Assembly: GCA_950022655.1 (NCBI GenBank)
Contig: OX465579.1
Location: 137,525,118-137,589,117, forward strand
DNA length: 64,000 nucleotides
Source: Alentia gelatinosa
Lineage: Eukaryota > Annelida > Polychaeta > Phyllodocida > Polynoidae
Direction of reading: 5' to 3'
Below, in pieces: positions 45,201 to 58,300 of the stretch (its first letter is position 1; the number at the start of each line of letters is the position of its first letter). The position numbers and the translations under genes are program-made. A model generated the notes under the pieces. That model did not search any database. It was not told where the DNA came from and was given only the letters and a program-made list of their open reading frames with translations.

Positions 45201-48200
45201 CCGCAGGTCTGGTGGAACACCCGCCTAATATTATATCCATAGTTGAAAGCATATTTACAACTTCCAGAAGAATATAAGAGTACAACCTCCAGAGAATTAC
45301 GCACAGGGTATTATGCTACAAGGTAGGCAAATCCTTACCTTGTTCATCTCATATGTGATGTAGGGAATGCCAGCGTAGGGCACCACCTTCCGAGGCCCGA
45401 GCCCGGAGTTGGCGGTTATATCTTGAATATGCTCCATACCTCGCACCTCCTCGTGCGAGTTGTACATGTTCGTGTGTTTGAGGCTGAATCGTGAGGCCTG
45501 TAAAAGAGCAGATCATTAGGACGAGTTTACATAACCAAAGTCGACTGAGTTCTCCATTAATTGATAAATTAAAGGCAATGAGTGGTTATTTGGGTGTTAA
45601 ACAATCAGCGTACTCGTCATTCCAAAGCTACAGCAATAATGATATAAAATTCTAGAATATATTTTAAATTAGGGACCATTCATAAAGTACGTATGCAAAG
45701 TTTCTGACAAATTTGACAACCAACCCCCCCCCCCCCCCCTCCCACCACCACCTCTTTCCTACACAATTGATTAAAGGGACGTAGTGGAGATTTGTATTAA
45801 AAAAATTAAAAAAATACCCACCCCTACCACTCACTATACGTGTGTTCTTTATGGCTGGTACCTTCACAATTATAGACTTGTTATATAGATTCCCCATTTT
45901 CTTACATTTCCTGATGGTGAATATGCAACCACGTGGGATAAGCAATCCGATAAATTGGTAATAAGTCTATGGAATTTTCCTTGTTTCTGGTTAATAAAAA
46001 GTTAACCACAAAGTTTATACTTTGGGAAGCCGAATATAATGGTGCCATGTGAGTAGTAGACCCTTGTAAAGGTTAGTATTGCGGGTGGTGATGCAAAATG
46101 TGGGTAAAGCAAGATTGCAGTTGTTGTACACTGAGATATCGCACAGGTAACTGGTACGTCCTGTGAGTAGGTCAAGGGCCCTATAGGTCATATGACCCTG
46201 ACCTTATACATTACTGTAAATTTATGCCGCCCCAGACATCCAGTGAAGAGTGAAGTTGGGTATAATAAAATGTTTTTGTATGTTCGTTAAATTCAATATT
46301 GGGTAAATTTGTATTGATAACACTTGTGAAATAAAATTCTACTAAAATAAAATGGTGGAATTTGAAATTGAATGATATAATATGAAAAGCTGGGGGGACG
46401 AATTGAGATATAAGGAAAATGAGAATGTGGGTGGGTAGATAAAATCTGTTTGATATTTTCTGAATTTGAGAATAGTAGGAAACTGATCAATGCTTACTAT
46501 GACACGAGTGAAATTATCATTGAAGCGTATATCTTGAACGAATCTTCGGCCCTTGGTAGCAATATAAACTTTTAGTAGGCCGTAGAAGTTTTCCTCGCTG
46601 GACGGAAAATTATCTGAAATGCAAATAAACAATTGTGATTAATTTAGATATCAAACTTAATCAGTGGCGAAGTCGTTTCGCTAATGTTAATATTCGGTGA
46701 GTTGGCATGTACTCAGTTTTCCTATGTGAATGATTTCTCCTCTCGCCAGGTTATACTGCTATGGTTGCCCAACAGTACTTCAATATATATGTAGACAGGG
46801 TTAGGGTGCCTGAATGAATTCTATTCCACGTCGTTCTGGTACATCTAAATACAGTAAAATAAAGAAGAATATACATTTCTCCTTATCATTATACAGTTGA
46901 ATATGGCCCAGTGTCCTCTAAACTCCAAATCGTCTACGATAGGCCTTCCGATTTACCTAAAACCGATTACAATGTACGCCTGTGTTCCTAGTCTAGACGT
47001 TTTTGTAGGATAAAGAGGTTAATTCCCGATAGTCTATGGTTTTTGACAATAGGCACTGTAGTGCATCGGGAGGTCTTAAATTTCTGTCGTAGTAGATGGA
47101 CGCAGGGCCTATCATTACAATGCATTTTTACAACTTTCAGTTTAGAATTACAATAAGTCACGTGGTACGGAGAAACGAAGTACATGTATATTATCTAAAG
47201 CTGAGCTGAGCAGTAAGTATGAGACATTGCTCACAGATATGAAATATTCTTCGCAGCATATGTCATTCTTGTCCATTCGAGATATTCTAGAGAGAACACA
47301 CTGAACGATATTAGGGGATGAAATTGATAGGCAATATGTCGTCTGCACCCACCTTGATCTATCTGGCTCTTGGCGAGGGGTATGTGAGGCTGATTCAGCC
47401 ATGAGCGGTAGGCGTGGAACCAGCAGTCAACAGACCCATTCTCAATGTACCAGTCCTCCTGTAGGTTGTGACGCAGTTTCTCGAGTACCGGTAATTGTCG
47501 GTAATTATCGATATCACCTGAGAATGAGAAAGGTAGGAAAATGAGGGTATAGTCTCATGACGCATTAAAGTGAAAACGTAGTCTGAAATAGGCAAGAGCT
47601 CTGATAGAGGCATTCAACGCCTGTTTTATTTTAGTAAGATGTCATAGCATGTTTCTTCTTTCAGTTATTGTTCAGCGTTGTAGTGAGCACATGTTGCATA
47701 TTCGAAAATGTAGATAACACATTCAGTTATTACTATCATCTAAAAGTTTCCTTTTTAGTAGTAGAATACAGTATCCATAACTGAGTGTTTATCAGCATAT
47801 AGTAAGGCAGGGTACTGGATACCTAACCATTTTATCAGGCCTTTATGGTTAACACATGGATTATGAAGGGTTATTTTCTTTGCAGCCACCTGAAAGTCTA
47901 TGCGACCATTCTAACCTTTAGGCACAGTATATGAGCGTTCTTTTCCGTGCTAAACTAGTGTTGCGTGGAGGGTTTTATTTTGTTTCCTCCCCTCCCATGG
48001 GGGTGTGGTGCAAAAACATTGTTTTGATATTGAAATTTGTTTAAACAATATCAGCAATACTAGCCCCACTTGGTGACTCTTTGGTCCACCGACTAGATGT
48101 TTCTGGGTACAATCAATTAATTATAATTAGTCATCAGGTGGAAACAGTGTGCTTTTAGAGTAAACTATTATAAGTCCTCAAGAAGAGCCACCCAGCGACT

Positions 48201-51200
48201 TTTGGACAGTTCCCAAATGATCGGTGTCCATTTGATCGACAAGTGGAGAGCCCGCAATACACACAAAAAAAATGAACTGAGAGACCCTCACCTATGTAGA
48301 CCATGCTACGTGTTCCAGCGTCCGGGAAGTAGTCCCGCTGTGCGTAGATATAGTGCCGTGCGTAGGAATTGTCAGGAAACACCCATGCCAGATCTGTCAT
48401 CTGCTCGAGGTGAATCACCCCGTAGATGGAGAACCCGAGGCCCCCGACCGCTATGAGAATCACCGTCACCTTGGTGGCGGTCACTGTGATCAGGGGTCCG
48501 ATTATCTTCTTGAAGGCGATCTGCAAGTACCCTTCTCGGCTGCACTTGTTCTTCTCAATCTTCTCGTATTTGATACAACAGAAGCAGCAGGCATCTCGTT
48601 TGGCCAGCGCTCTCTGTTGGTCGAGACTAAGACATGCTACAAAGAATGTGGCTTGGAGAAGGTATGTGGCCCCGATGCCGATAACGCAGTATACACAGAA
48701 TGCCCACAGCGACGGGATCGTCTGCAACAGGAAGTTGGATGAGAGTGTAAATGCAGCTCGAAAACAGCAACTCAAAGCAATCTGGACGTGTGTGCACGCC
48801 CACAAAATGATAGCTCAAAGTTTATTTTAAGCGGCTAAGTTATGTATATTCAACCGATACATCTCCAAGAGAAGGTGAGGTGATAGGGGAAAAGTGAGCC
48901 AATTTAACTAATAGAGTTTATTTTAACTTCTAGTACTCAATCAATCTGACACATGAGACTCGAGCTATATAAAGTTGACGTACGGTGGTTGTCCCGACAG
49001 CAAAGGCCAAGATGTCAGTCAGTGACGTCACGGTAATAGACACACCTGCACTGCGCATGGCATGTGCGACCTGCACGTGCACTGGTTGCTTAGCAACCAC
49101 CTGTCGGTCTACGCAGTCGAGAGCTTGCACGATGACGAACATGTCATCGACCCCCAACCCTGGAGAGAAAGCGTTCTGCGTCAGATTATGTCACATAGTT
49201 ACGATGACGATAAATACTTGATGACTGGAACTTGAGGTACAACTTTAATTGTGGCGAGAGAGGTGGTACGTATGGAATGATTGTGTGAATAATGTGATTC
49301 CTAAATATCCGTAAAAGTAGCATATATATACCATGCTTACAAATGACATTAAGTCATATTTCGGATTTTCCTCCATTTAACTGCCCACTAGACAGTCCTC
49401 TGGCCCTTAATGATGTAACTGGATTAAATCCGCATCTTTGCTGAATTTGGGAATATTTGAGACTCTTATTCTTAGCTTTTTGAAACGATTATGTATTGGG
49501 TATAAACTCACCTAGAAGGAGGAATGCCAGCACGTTATGAATAGGTCCATAAAAGACATTGGTATAACAGCCGACCCCAAGGGAGACGGCGAGTGCCATG
49601 GCCACAGCCCCGATTCCGGCCAAGCCTAAGTACACCTGTAACAAGAGGGACTTGTCAATGACATGTATGTACTGCACCTGCACTGAAACATCACAGTTAA
49701 AAATATGGCGTTATGGAAATGATCGATATCACGACAGGTACGTGTACATTGTCCATTTAGTACTTGCCTGTTCCCAGGTATCGGTCGAGAGAAATTTAGT
49801 TCATTATTATATGTCCATGCGGTATATTTGATAATTACGTACTGCTACTCCCCATAAAGAACACATTCTGTATTGCACCCTGTACAGCAAAATGTTATAT
49901 GGAACACGTTGAAACATCGGCAGTGTGTAGAAATCCACTTCAACATGTTTTCTGTGCCAGTTTATGGTAAGATCTAATTAAGTATATAACAAGGGGCATC
50001 ATTGATGAACGAGCGTGCAATTATGAATTGAATTGTTAATTGAATAACAACTGAAAGGTTTGTGTTACATTCAGTCTATGGATAGTTTCTGTAACCCACT
50101 TGCACCCAGTCAACTTGCCATTTCTGCAACTGCCTGAGTCTAGGATCCAAACATACGAATCACCAGTGGATCTTGAATGATTGGTAATGGTCAGCTGGGC
50201 ATGTCTCTAATACCCTGGGTCACTGGCACCTTGCTCCTTTCCCAATATCCCAGTGAATAGCATGCAGATAGTGAAGGGATAGCTTATTGCAGCACGCTGA
50301 AAGTCTGTTACCACTAACCATAAGGCAACGTATATAGAACAAGCGAGCACTCTTTAATAACTAGAGAATAACCAACCATGCTTGTACATGCTACAAAACG
50401 AGATAGAATCGATGTTATTCATGAATCTCGGGCAAAGGCCTGGTTCCGAAAAATAAACGTCAATTCCCCATCTGATTTCCTATTTATTGTTGTTCTATAT
50501 AATTTCACATGTACAACATACAATGTAATGGAACAAAAATCATTTTTACATTGTTTGGATATGGAAATACATTGTATTTCAACGCGTTTATGTGAATTAT
50601 ACACTGCTTCTTTGCCTATTGCAAATGTTAAGTCAAATGTGGAGGTTTCCTGCTCTGGAATATTTTCATTGAAATAATTACATTCTTTTTTGTTAATTTA
50701 GTCAAGTTCGCTCCATTGCAGTCTACCACCTTCCCAAACTTTTACCGTAATATGTGCACATCTTACTCGCGGTAATGTTGGATCCCTCGCATTTCACAAA
50801 AGAAAATTTGAAAAATTGAAAAGAAAATTGTAAAATGCTTACCCGGTGTTCAACTGTGTTAAAGTTTCCCAGAACAATGGAGATGAAGATAACCATGAGG
50901 GCGTATCCAACTCCAAGTAGATATAGATCTCCATACGTACCGCCCTTAGCCTCATCATCATATCTGCCGTTACCATGGAAATATAAGTGTGTATACATGT
51001 AAACATCATTACCGTACCTCTGTGCTACCTGCCACTACGAAGGAAGTAGGTGTCAAGTATTGTTGATACATTTTCATTTTAATATAAGAGACGTTATCTA
51101 AAAGATATTGTAATTATCAAGGGAAAAGCTTGACCCAATGTTAATGTATGTTTTTGTCACGAAACTCGTGAATTCCAAGAGTGAAACGTAGATATGTCCA

Positions 51201-54200
51201 AATAAATTATGAAATTGTTCTTCAAATGAAGCATTGAAATACAAGTGAATATCCTTAAGAAATATCAATCAAGTAACCATACGTGCCTCAACCTCGATAC
51301 CAATTAAGTGGATTTCTGCTTTGAGCAGGAATGTATCTGCTGCATCAGCGGTTTCATTTTGACTCCCTATACCAATATACTATAAAGATTGCTACATATT
51401 TCGATACTAGGTGGTGTGACCATCGAAGAAGAAAGAGGAGGTATGCAAACAGTCACATTATGGGCTGCTTCTAGATTCTGGAAGTAGGGAATACTACGTA
51501 ATCACTCCGATTATAGTTGACACAATAGCGACAATGAATTTGAAACTATATCCTGACATCTTAATGCCCCTGTTCTCACTATACCAAATCATGCTATTTT
51601 AACTATTTCCGAGCACACTGGAGTAAGTACTCCTTTAACACACTAGTTTGTACACACTCTACAAGTATATATGTAGATCTATTTCATGCGAACCACCTGC
51701 ATTGAATTCGTTAGTTTTATCAATGCAATCTCCTGTTTCTCCTACATTCTTCCCCATTCGGATGCCATGGCTTTGCAATTTCACATGGTGATACGAAGTG
51801 TGATTATAAATCCAGGCCAGTGTCACGTGATATATCTGGCATAGGACGTTCGTCTTTACAATTTAATGTATTTCTCTGCGGGTGCATTATACAAGGTCCC
51901 TTGTAATGAAATGACTCTGCAAAATGACATAATTGTCTCTGTATCTGGGTATTGTACTGTGCTATGTATATGTAAACACTATAACTATAAACCGAGGCTG
52001 TGGACTTTGCGGAGCCCTAATAGAAACCCAACTTCACGAAATGTTTCAAAGTTTTATCTTATCCACAAGCAGCTCCACATTTCAAATGTTACCGATCGGG
52101 AGCGCAAGAGGGGAACTTTTTTTGTAAATTTTATAATTCATCGAAGTTCGGATCAAGGTTCTCATTTCTAAACGGAACCAAAGCATCGACATACGTCCAG
52201 CCTTCTACCGAGCAATACGCATCATCGATCCCCCCACCGAGCCTCAAAACAACTCCTTTCAACACGGGAGTACTCTATTGTTGTTGCCGTTGTCAGGCAG
52301 TTAGACGTCTAACATACACCTGAATAATTCAATTCACATTTATACTACTACTAACAAGTCTGGGTCTCCCCTCCAAAGAAGCCAATTGTCTGACTGAGCG
52401 ATTGGTATTGAGGAAGGGAGCTACTAACCAATTACCTCTCGTTGTGAAAAAGAATTGTCTGACCGATAACAGTAAAGATATGTGTGTACGTGTGCTATAG
52501 CTGTGGTTTTCGGTGTGTGGTTGGCGCCAGTAATACCCGTTTTGTTGAAAGAGCAGTGGTTGGTAGGTAAACATAATGTGGTCCCACATCAATATTTCAG
52601 CAGTCAGGGAAAGGTGTACTTACGATCGCATGGCGTAGTAGTAGACCTTTGGTATTCCTTCATGTTTCTCGGCCAAGACATCCAGGAAGTATTTCTCCCA
52701 TAAGAGAGCCCGTTTTAGTATCTGTAAAGAAAAAGATAAACTGTCACCAAAATACATTAAGAATTCAGTTAGAAGCTATTCTGACATTGTATATTATATA
52801 GACAATATTACCATGATTTTGATCTGCATGGCCGTATTCTCCGAGCAGCTGATGCGTAGTAATATGCGAACGAATGTGAGGATATTGCGTAGTGTCAACT
52901 ACAACTTCTTCTCTTCGGCTTAAGTTTAATATGCATTAGTAATATGTATAAACTACCTCGCATATACATGTAAATGTTTAACGCATTGGGAACATGCGCA
53001 TGTGTATACGTTAAGCTTATAACATCGACATTTGTCCCCGATTCATCCCAACCATCTGCTTGGTGAAAGTCGGGAATGAAATGTGGATGTCTTATACTAT
53101 AAAGCCCATAAGACACCGACATTTTTTCCCGATTCATCCCGACCATCGGCTCGGTGACAGTCGGGAATAAAATGTCGATGTCTTATACCTATAAGACACC
53201 GACACGATGACTCTTCCCGACGACCACTTCTGCCTTTATAACCTCGTAAAACAACCCGATTGAGATCAAAGAGAGCGGCCGGGTGCCGGGCCCGGCTGGG
53301 CCCCGGGCCGGGTGATAAGTATATATAGGCAATAATGCAAAGTTTGATAACTTCTGGTCTATTTAAAATATCTGAAAACGGTTTTCAGATCTATGATCGC
53401 TTGTTTCTCCCCTACACATCGATATAAGACACTTGTAAATCGGACTGAGGGATAGCTGGCAACGCTTTTTAAATGGCATGCTTAGAATCGGTAACGATCG
53501 GTGAAAGTGCGTACACCGGAATCTTAAGGTCGGGCAGAGTCGGTCATATCTGACATGGTAGTAATGCCCGACGCGTCGGGAAAAGCAATAAAATCGGGTC
53601 GGTGCGTACACCGACCCGATTGATGCCGATTGTCACAGACCCGACGGATCCGTCGGGCAAAGGTAGAATCGGGCACAGCGGTCGGGTCGGTGTCTTATAG
53701 GCTTAAAAGACATCGACATGCAGACTCTTCCGGATGACACCTCCTCCCTTTATAACCTCGTAAAACAACCCGATTGAGATCAAAGAGAGCGACCAGAAGC
53801 CTGACCCGGCTGGGCCCTGGGCCGGGTGGTATGTCAATATAGGCAATAATGCAAAGTTTGATCATTTCTGTTACATTTAAGATATCGGAAAACGGGTTTC
53901 AGATCTGTAACCACCACTGTATGCCCTACAGTTCGGTATGAAATACTTGTATATAGAATGGGGGGGGGGGGTACAAATCATCGCTATTTATAAGCAGCCT
54001 ACACAGAATCGGGAACGATCTGTGAAGTGGGTACATCGAAATCGGTAGAGGTAATGCCCGAAGCGTCGGGAAAGGTAATAAAATCGGGTCGGTGAAGTAC
54101 GTACATTGACCCGATTGACGCAGATTGTCATAGAACCGACGGATCCGTCGGGCAAAGGTAGAATCGGGAACGGCCGTCGGGTTGATGTCTTGTAGGCTTT

Positions 54201-55324
54201 ACAGTGCACACTTTGCAGGTTGGACATACAGGCTTTGTGCCAATTGTGTACGCACTCATACAATACCTTCCTTTTATGGGAAATTGGTGAAAAGTGCATG
54301 CATAGAAAATCAAGTCAAGAATGAAAAGTAAATCAAATATTCATCCGTTATTCATTGGTCTGCTGCAGCAAATGAACCAAGCGGGAGGTTCAATGCCATT
54401 TTCTATCCATTCCATATGGCAGTTCGTGTATTATAATCCATGCCGTATTTGCCATTAATTCATTTGTAAGCATTAGACAGACCCATTAATTCAGTGCATT
54501 TCCATTGCTACTATTGTCGACTCCCATTGCCTGATTATATCATTTACAAAAGCTAGTTAGCCAGGCGATTAGATGAGGGCGCTGTTACTTACAGACTAGG
54601 AGCAAATGGTTCATCATTTATAAATGAGCTTGGAATTATAAATGATTAACAGTTATAAAGTTTGGGTTATTTTCTGTAACCCACTTGCACCCAATCAACT
54701 TGTCAATTTTGCAACTGCCTGAGATGCAAATATATCAAGCACCAGTGAGTCAAGGAGGTTTTTCGGTAATGGTCAGTTGTGCACGCCTCTCAGACACTGA
54801 TACACTTGCCCACTGCTCCTTTCTCAATGTCTCAGTGTTAGCACGCTGATGCTGAAGGGCTAATTCTTTGGAGCAGGCTTAAAATCTATGGGACCACTCT
54901 AGCCTTTAGGATGAGTATATTAGCCCACGTTCAAGTAGACTGGAGTTCAGTCTTTAGCAGCTATAAGGAAAACCTGTATATATCTTCTGGCCAGGTAGCG
55001 TGTCCTTTCCTGGAGAGTCTTGCAGGTGTCAATGGAGTTCAAGAAGGTCTATATGGCACAGAGTGATTGCTAGTTCTGCCATCACCCACCAGAAAATTCT
55101 AAGATAGCCTCAATATAGTCGGGCCACAACTACTATTATCAGCCATTAATAATGATGAGATTAAGCTAGAGCCCATCTATGGCAAGTAAAAGGAATCCAT
55201 TGATAACTGCACCTGATATCTGGGTATTTTCTGGGTGTTGAGGTCAAGATGGCCGCTTCCATAACATAATAGTTATCTACCCTATAATATTTGAATCCGA
55301 ATCTCATATGCATCTAATCATTAT

Positions 55325-55384
<60 letters not shown>

Positions 55385-58300
55385 ATGTATGTATGTATGT
55401 ATGTATGTATGTATGTATGTATGTATGTATGTATGTATGTATGTATGTATGTATATATATATATATATATATATATCCCTGGATAAAATGTGGGTCTGTT
55501 GGCGCATGCAATAAGGAAATATGTCGTCATGGGTATTTATTACCTTGTCCATCGCGTCAGCGGAGCTGTTAACCTTCAAGGCGTAGTTGAGTTGAGTGGC
55601 CTCGGCCGCAATAATTGTCCCGTTATCATCCCGCTTGATTTTGGCCAGGATTTTAGTAACATCAAACTCGTTGAAAAACACCGGGCTGTATGGGAAAAAG
55701 AAAAGGAATCGAGACGTCGTGAATAATTTAATTTGTCGGTGACCACGAAACCCATTGGAATTGTTGTTATGTGATATACATGTGTGTACCATGTTATTAC
55801 TTAATGATGTGGGCTTAACCAGTGATTAATTAGTATGGGGTGTAACAAACTGGGTAACAGTGATACTGAATGAAAGTGCATTCATAGTTAGACCTAGTGA
55901 TAGAGAAATTGTAACTATATAAATTTGCCTTTGTTGCTATTATGATGATTACAAGATGATTCTCTATCCGGTAATACACTTACCTTGTTTTAGCAGTATT
56001 GATTGTCTCGAGGATATCCTCTTTGGTAAGTTTGTAGATTACCCTCTTGTTGAATCTCCAAAGCTCAAGTATACTGTTGCTCCAGCACATAGGTCCAGCC
56101 CTAGGCAGAGGATAAAAAGCAAAGCATGATGTATTTGCAGTAAAGATGATTATCCATGTAGCTGTAATATTATTTGTTAAATGTTATGTGTTTTATTTTG
56201 ATATTAGGATTATCACCACAGTGTGTATATTGATGAGTACCAAACTAAATGTAAAAGCTCATGGTTAACTCATTGTTAAGCATTTTGTCTTCTTGTAACT
56301 TCCACATGTCCAGTTAAGAAACGAAGTAAGCCTCAAGGCCATGCCTCCTACGAATGGTTATCAAATATCACAACAACTGCTTAGATAATATAGGACATAC
56401 GGCCACGGGTTTATGATAATAGCGAGGACTAGGCTACGATATCCAATACTAGAGTTTTCCGATGTATTTTCGAAAGTGGCAATGAATAAGTTAGTTTATG
56501 ATATCTAATCTGATTACTTAACAAAGATTTCAGTATCAACTATATCATACATACTTTGCACAAACTCTCTTGTAATTCCAGGGGATTTTCTTGTCCGAAT
56601 TTTTCAGCTTTACATCTAACTCATACATCTGCAAATCAAATGAAACCACTGATGATCATCCTCTTGTGATTAATACGTCGTGTTTGTTCGATAACCTTTA
56701 AGGATTAATGGGTTGAGTGGTATAACCATCTGCTAGTAGTACTTTTATTGATGCAGGAAACAGTTCTTGATAAATGTTCCTGAGGAAACACCTCAAATCC
56801 ATTACATGGCAGACACATCTATTTGTAATTGACACCAAACATTAGTCTACCTCCTGAGGCTATAAAAGAACCATTTCCTGGCTCGCTCTTTCTATTCTCT
56901 AGTAGTCATATGAACTTCAGAGGAAAAAAGGGGCGATGTGGAGAAGGAGTTAGTGTGTAGCATTTGCTCTGCCCGAGTCCCACTCGGGGGTTGTGTATGA
57001 CCTGTGAGCACTCTTACCCCTCTGATAACGCTCGGCTCGAGTACGTCCGGAGCCACCACGACTACCTGCGTGTACCGCTGACTGGTCGGGAAGTACTGCT
57101 TAATGTAGGGCCGGTTCTTGGCGGTCTGTGGTAGGAGAGAGTGCAGACTATTCTAAAAACATATTCCAGGTACTTTTTTATCATACGCAGTCATTGTTTC
57201 ATAGGAAAGCAGGTAAATTGCAAGATGCTGGTTGAAAAGCTTGATGGTGAGTATAAATATGTTCTTAATATAGAAATATTTACTATAATTTCTACTATTC
57301 TTACTAGATTTTTACTATTTTACATTTGCTACTGATACATATTCAGACTAGCTTTTACTTATTGTGCTATGGAACTTGTAAGTCGAGTCTAAAATAAATA
57401 TATTGAATCGAACTATAAATTATACACAAATATGATGCATAGATTTTCCTAGATATAATTATCAAAAGTATTATGCAATTTATTCACACTCAGAAGGTGA
57501 ACTGTTTTGACCCAAGACAAATTGTACTGTCAAAGAATACTCTCCTTGAATTTAAAAGTGAGAGTATTCTTTTATGATGTAGGTTTACGATAGCGCAAAG
57601 AGAGTTTCAAAGAAAGACAAAGACGATTTCCGTAACGTATGAATTAAATACTAACACTTTGCGTACTATGAGTGTCTCCCCTGATAGTAATATCAACTTT
57701 TATGTTTACTATATAGGCAGGTAGAGAATGTTGACACATGGCAAGTCTTATCATGGTAAACTACTTCCTGCTGTGAGTATTTCCCGGTGTATTCTAGAGT
57801 TAACGTGAGCAGAAGGGGAGTGAGTGTCCTGGTATGTAGTTGGCTGCAAGTTGCTCTCTTGGGGGGTGAGGAACTCAGCCAGGAGTGTAATCAGACGTGC
57901 TAAGTGGGGTCAGCTTCGGCTTCCACAGTATTCTGCAACATTTACTGAGTACTACTTCGATAAGTGATTGGTTTTTCATGTCCGAGTGCTAATCGATGAC
58001 TGTATTTGTTAAAAGGCAAGCTCGTTTGCGCCATTTTCTCACAAAATACATGTGTCGAGGAATAGAGACTTCTAAAGCGAATACGCTCAAACCAGAACAT
58101 TATCTTTTGTTTGAATTTTCTGCCTAACTCATGCAAGATGATGCCAAACAATAACTCATATGAAATAGATCGTCCTTCAGTGATTTATATAGGTCCATTA
58201 ATTAGAAAAGAATCGTGAAGTTTGTGCGAAATCCAAATCCAAACTATTAGACTTGTTTCCCATATAGGATCAATTTGGATTTTTGTTTGTAATACCTTTC

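Noticed and set aside
48202..48830. Several + strand frames of 80 to 134 residues
   Set aside because: Antisense to the 430-base Patched-type exon at 48292-48721.
53016..54197. CRISPR-like or satellite array
   Set aside because: Units are inverted-repeat elements of two very different lengths, not short repeats with unique spacers; the rest of the window is clearly animal nuclear DNA.
55304..55572. Frames rich in Ile-Tyr and Val-Cys-Met-Tyr repeats on both strands
   Set aside because: Produced by the compound microsatellite. Only the part of the - strand frame at 55544-55685 is a real exon.
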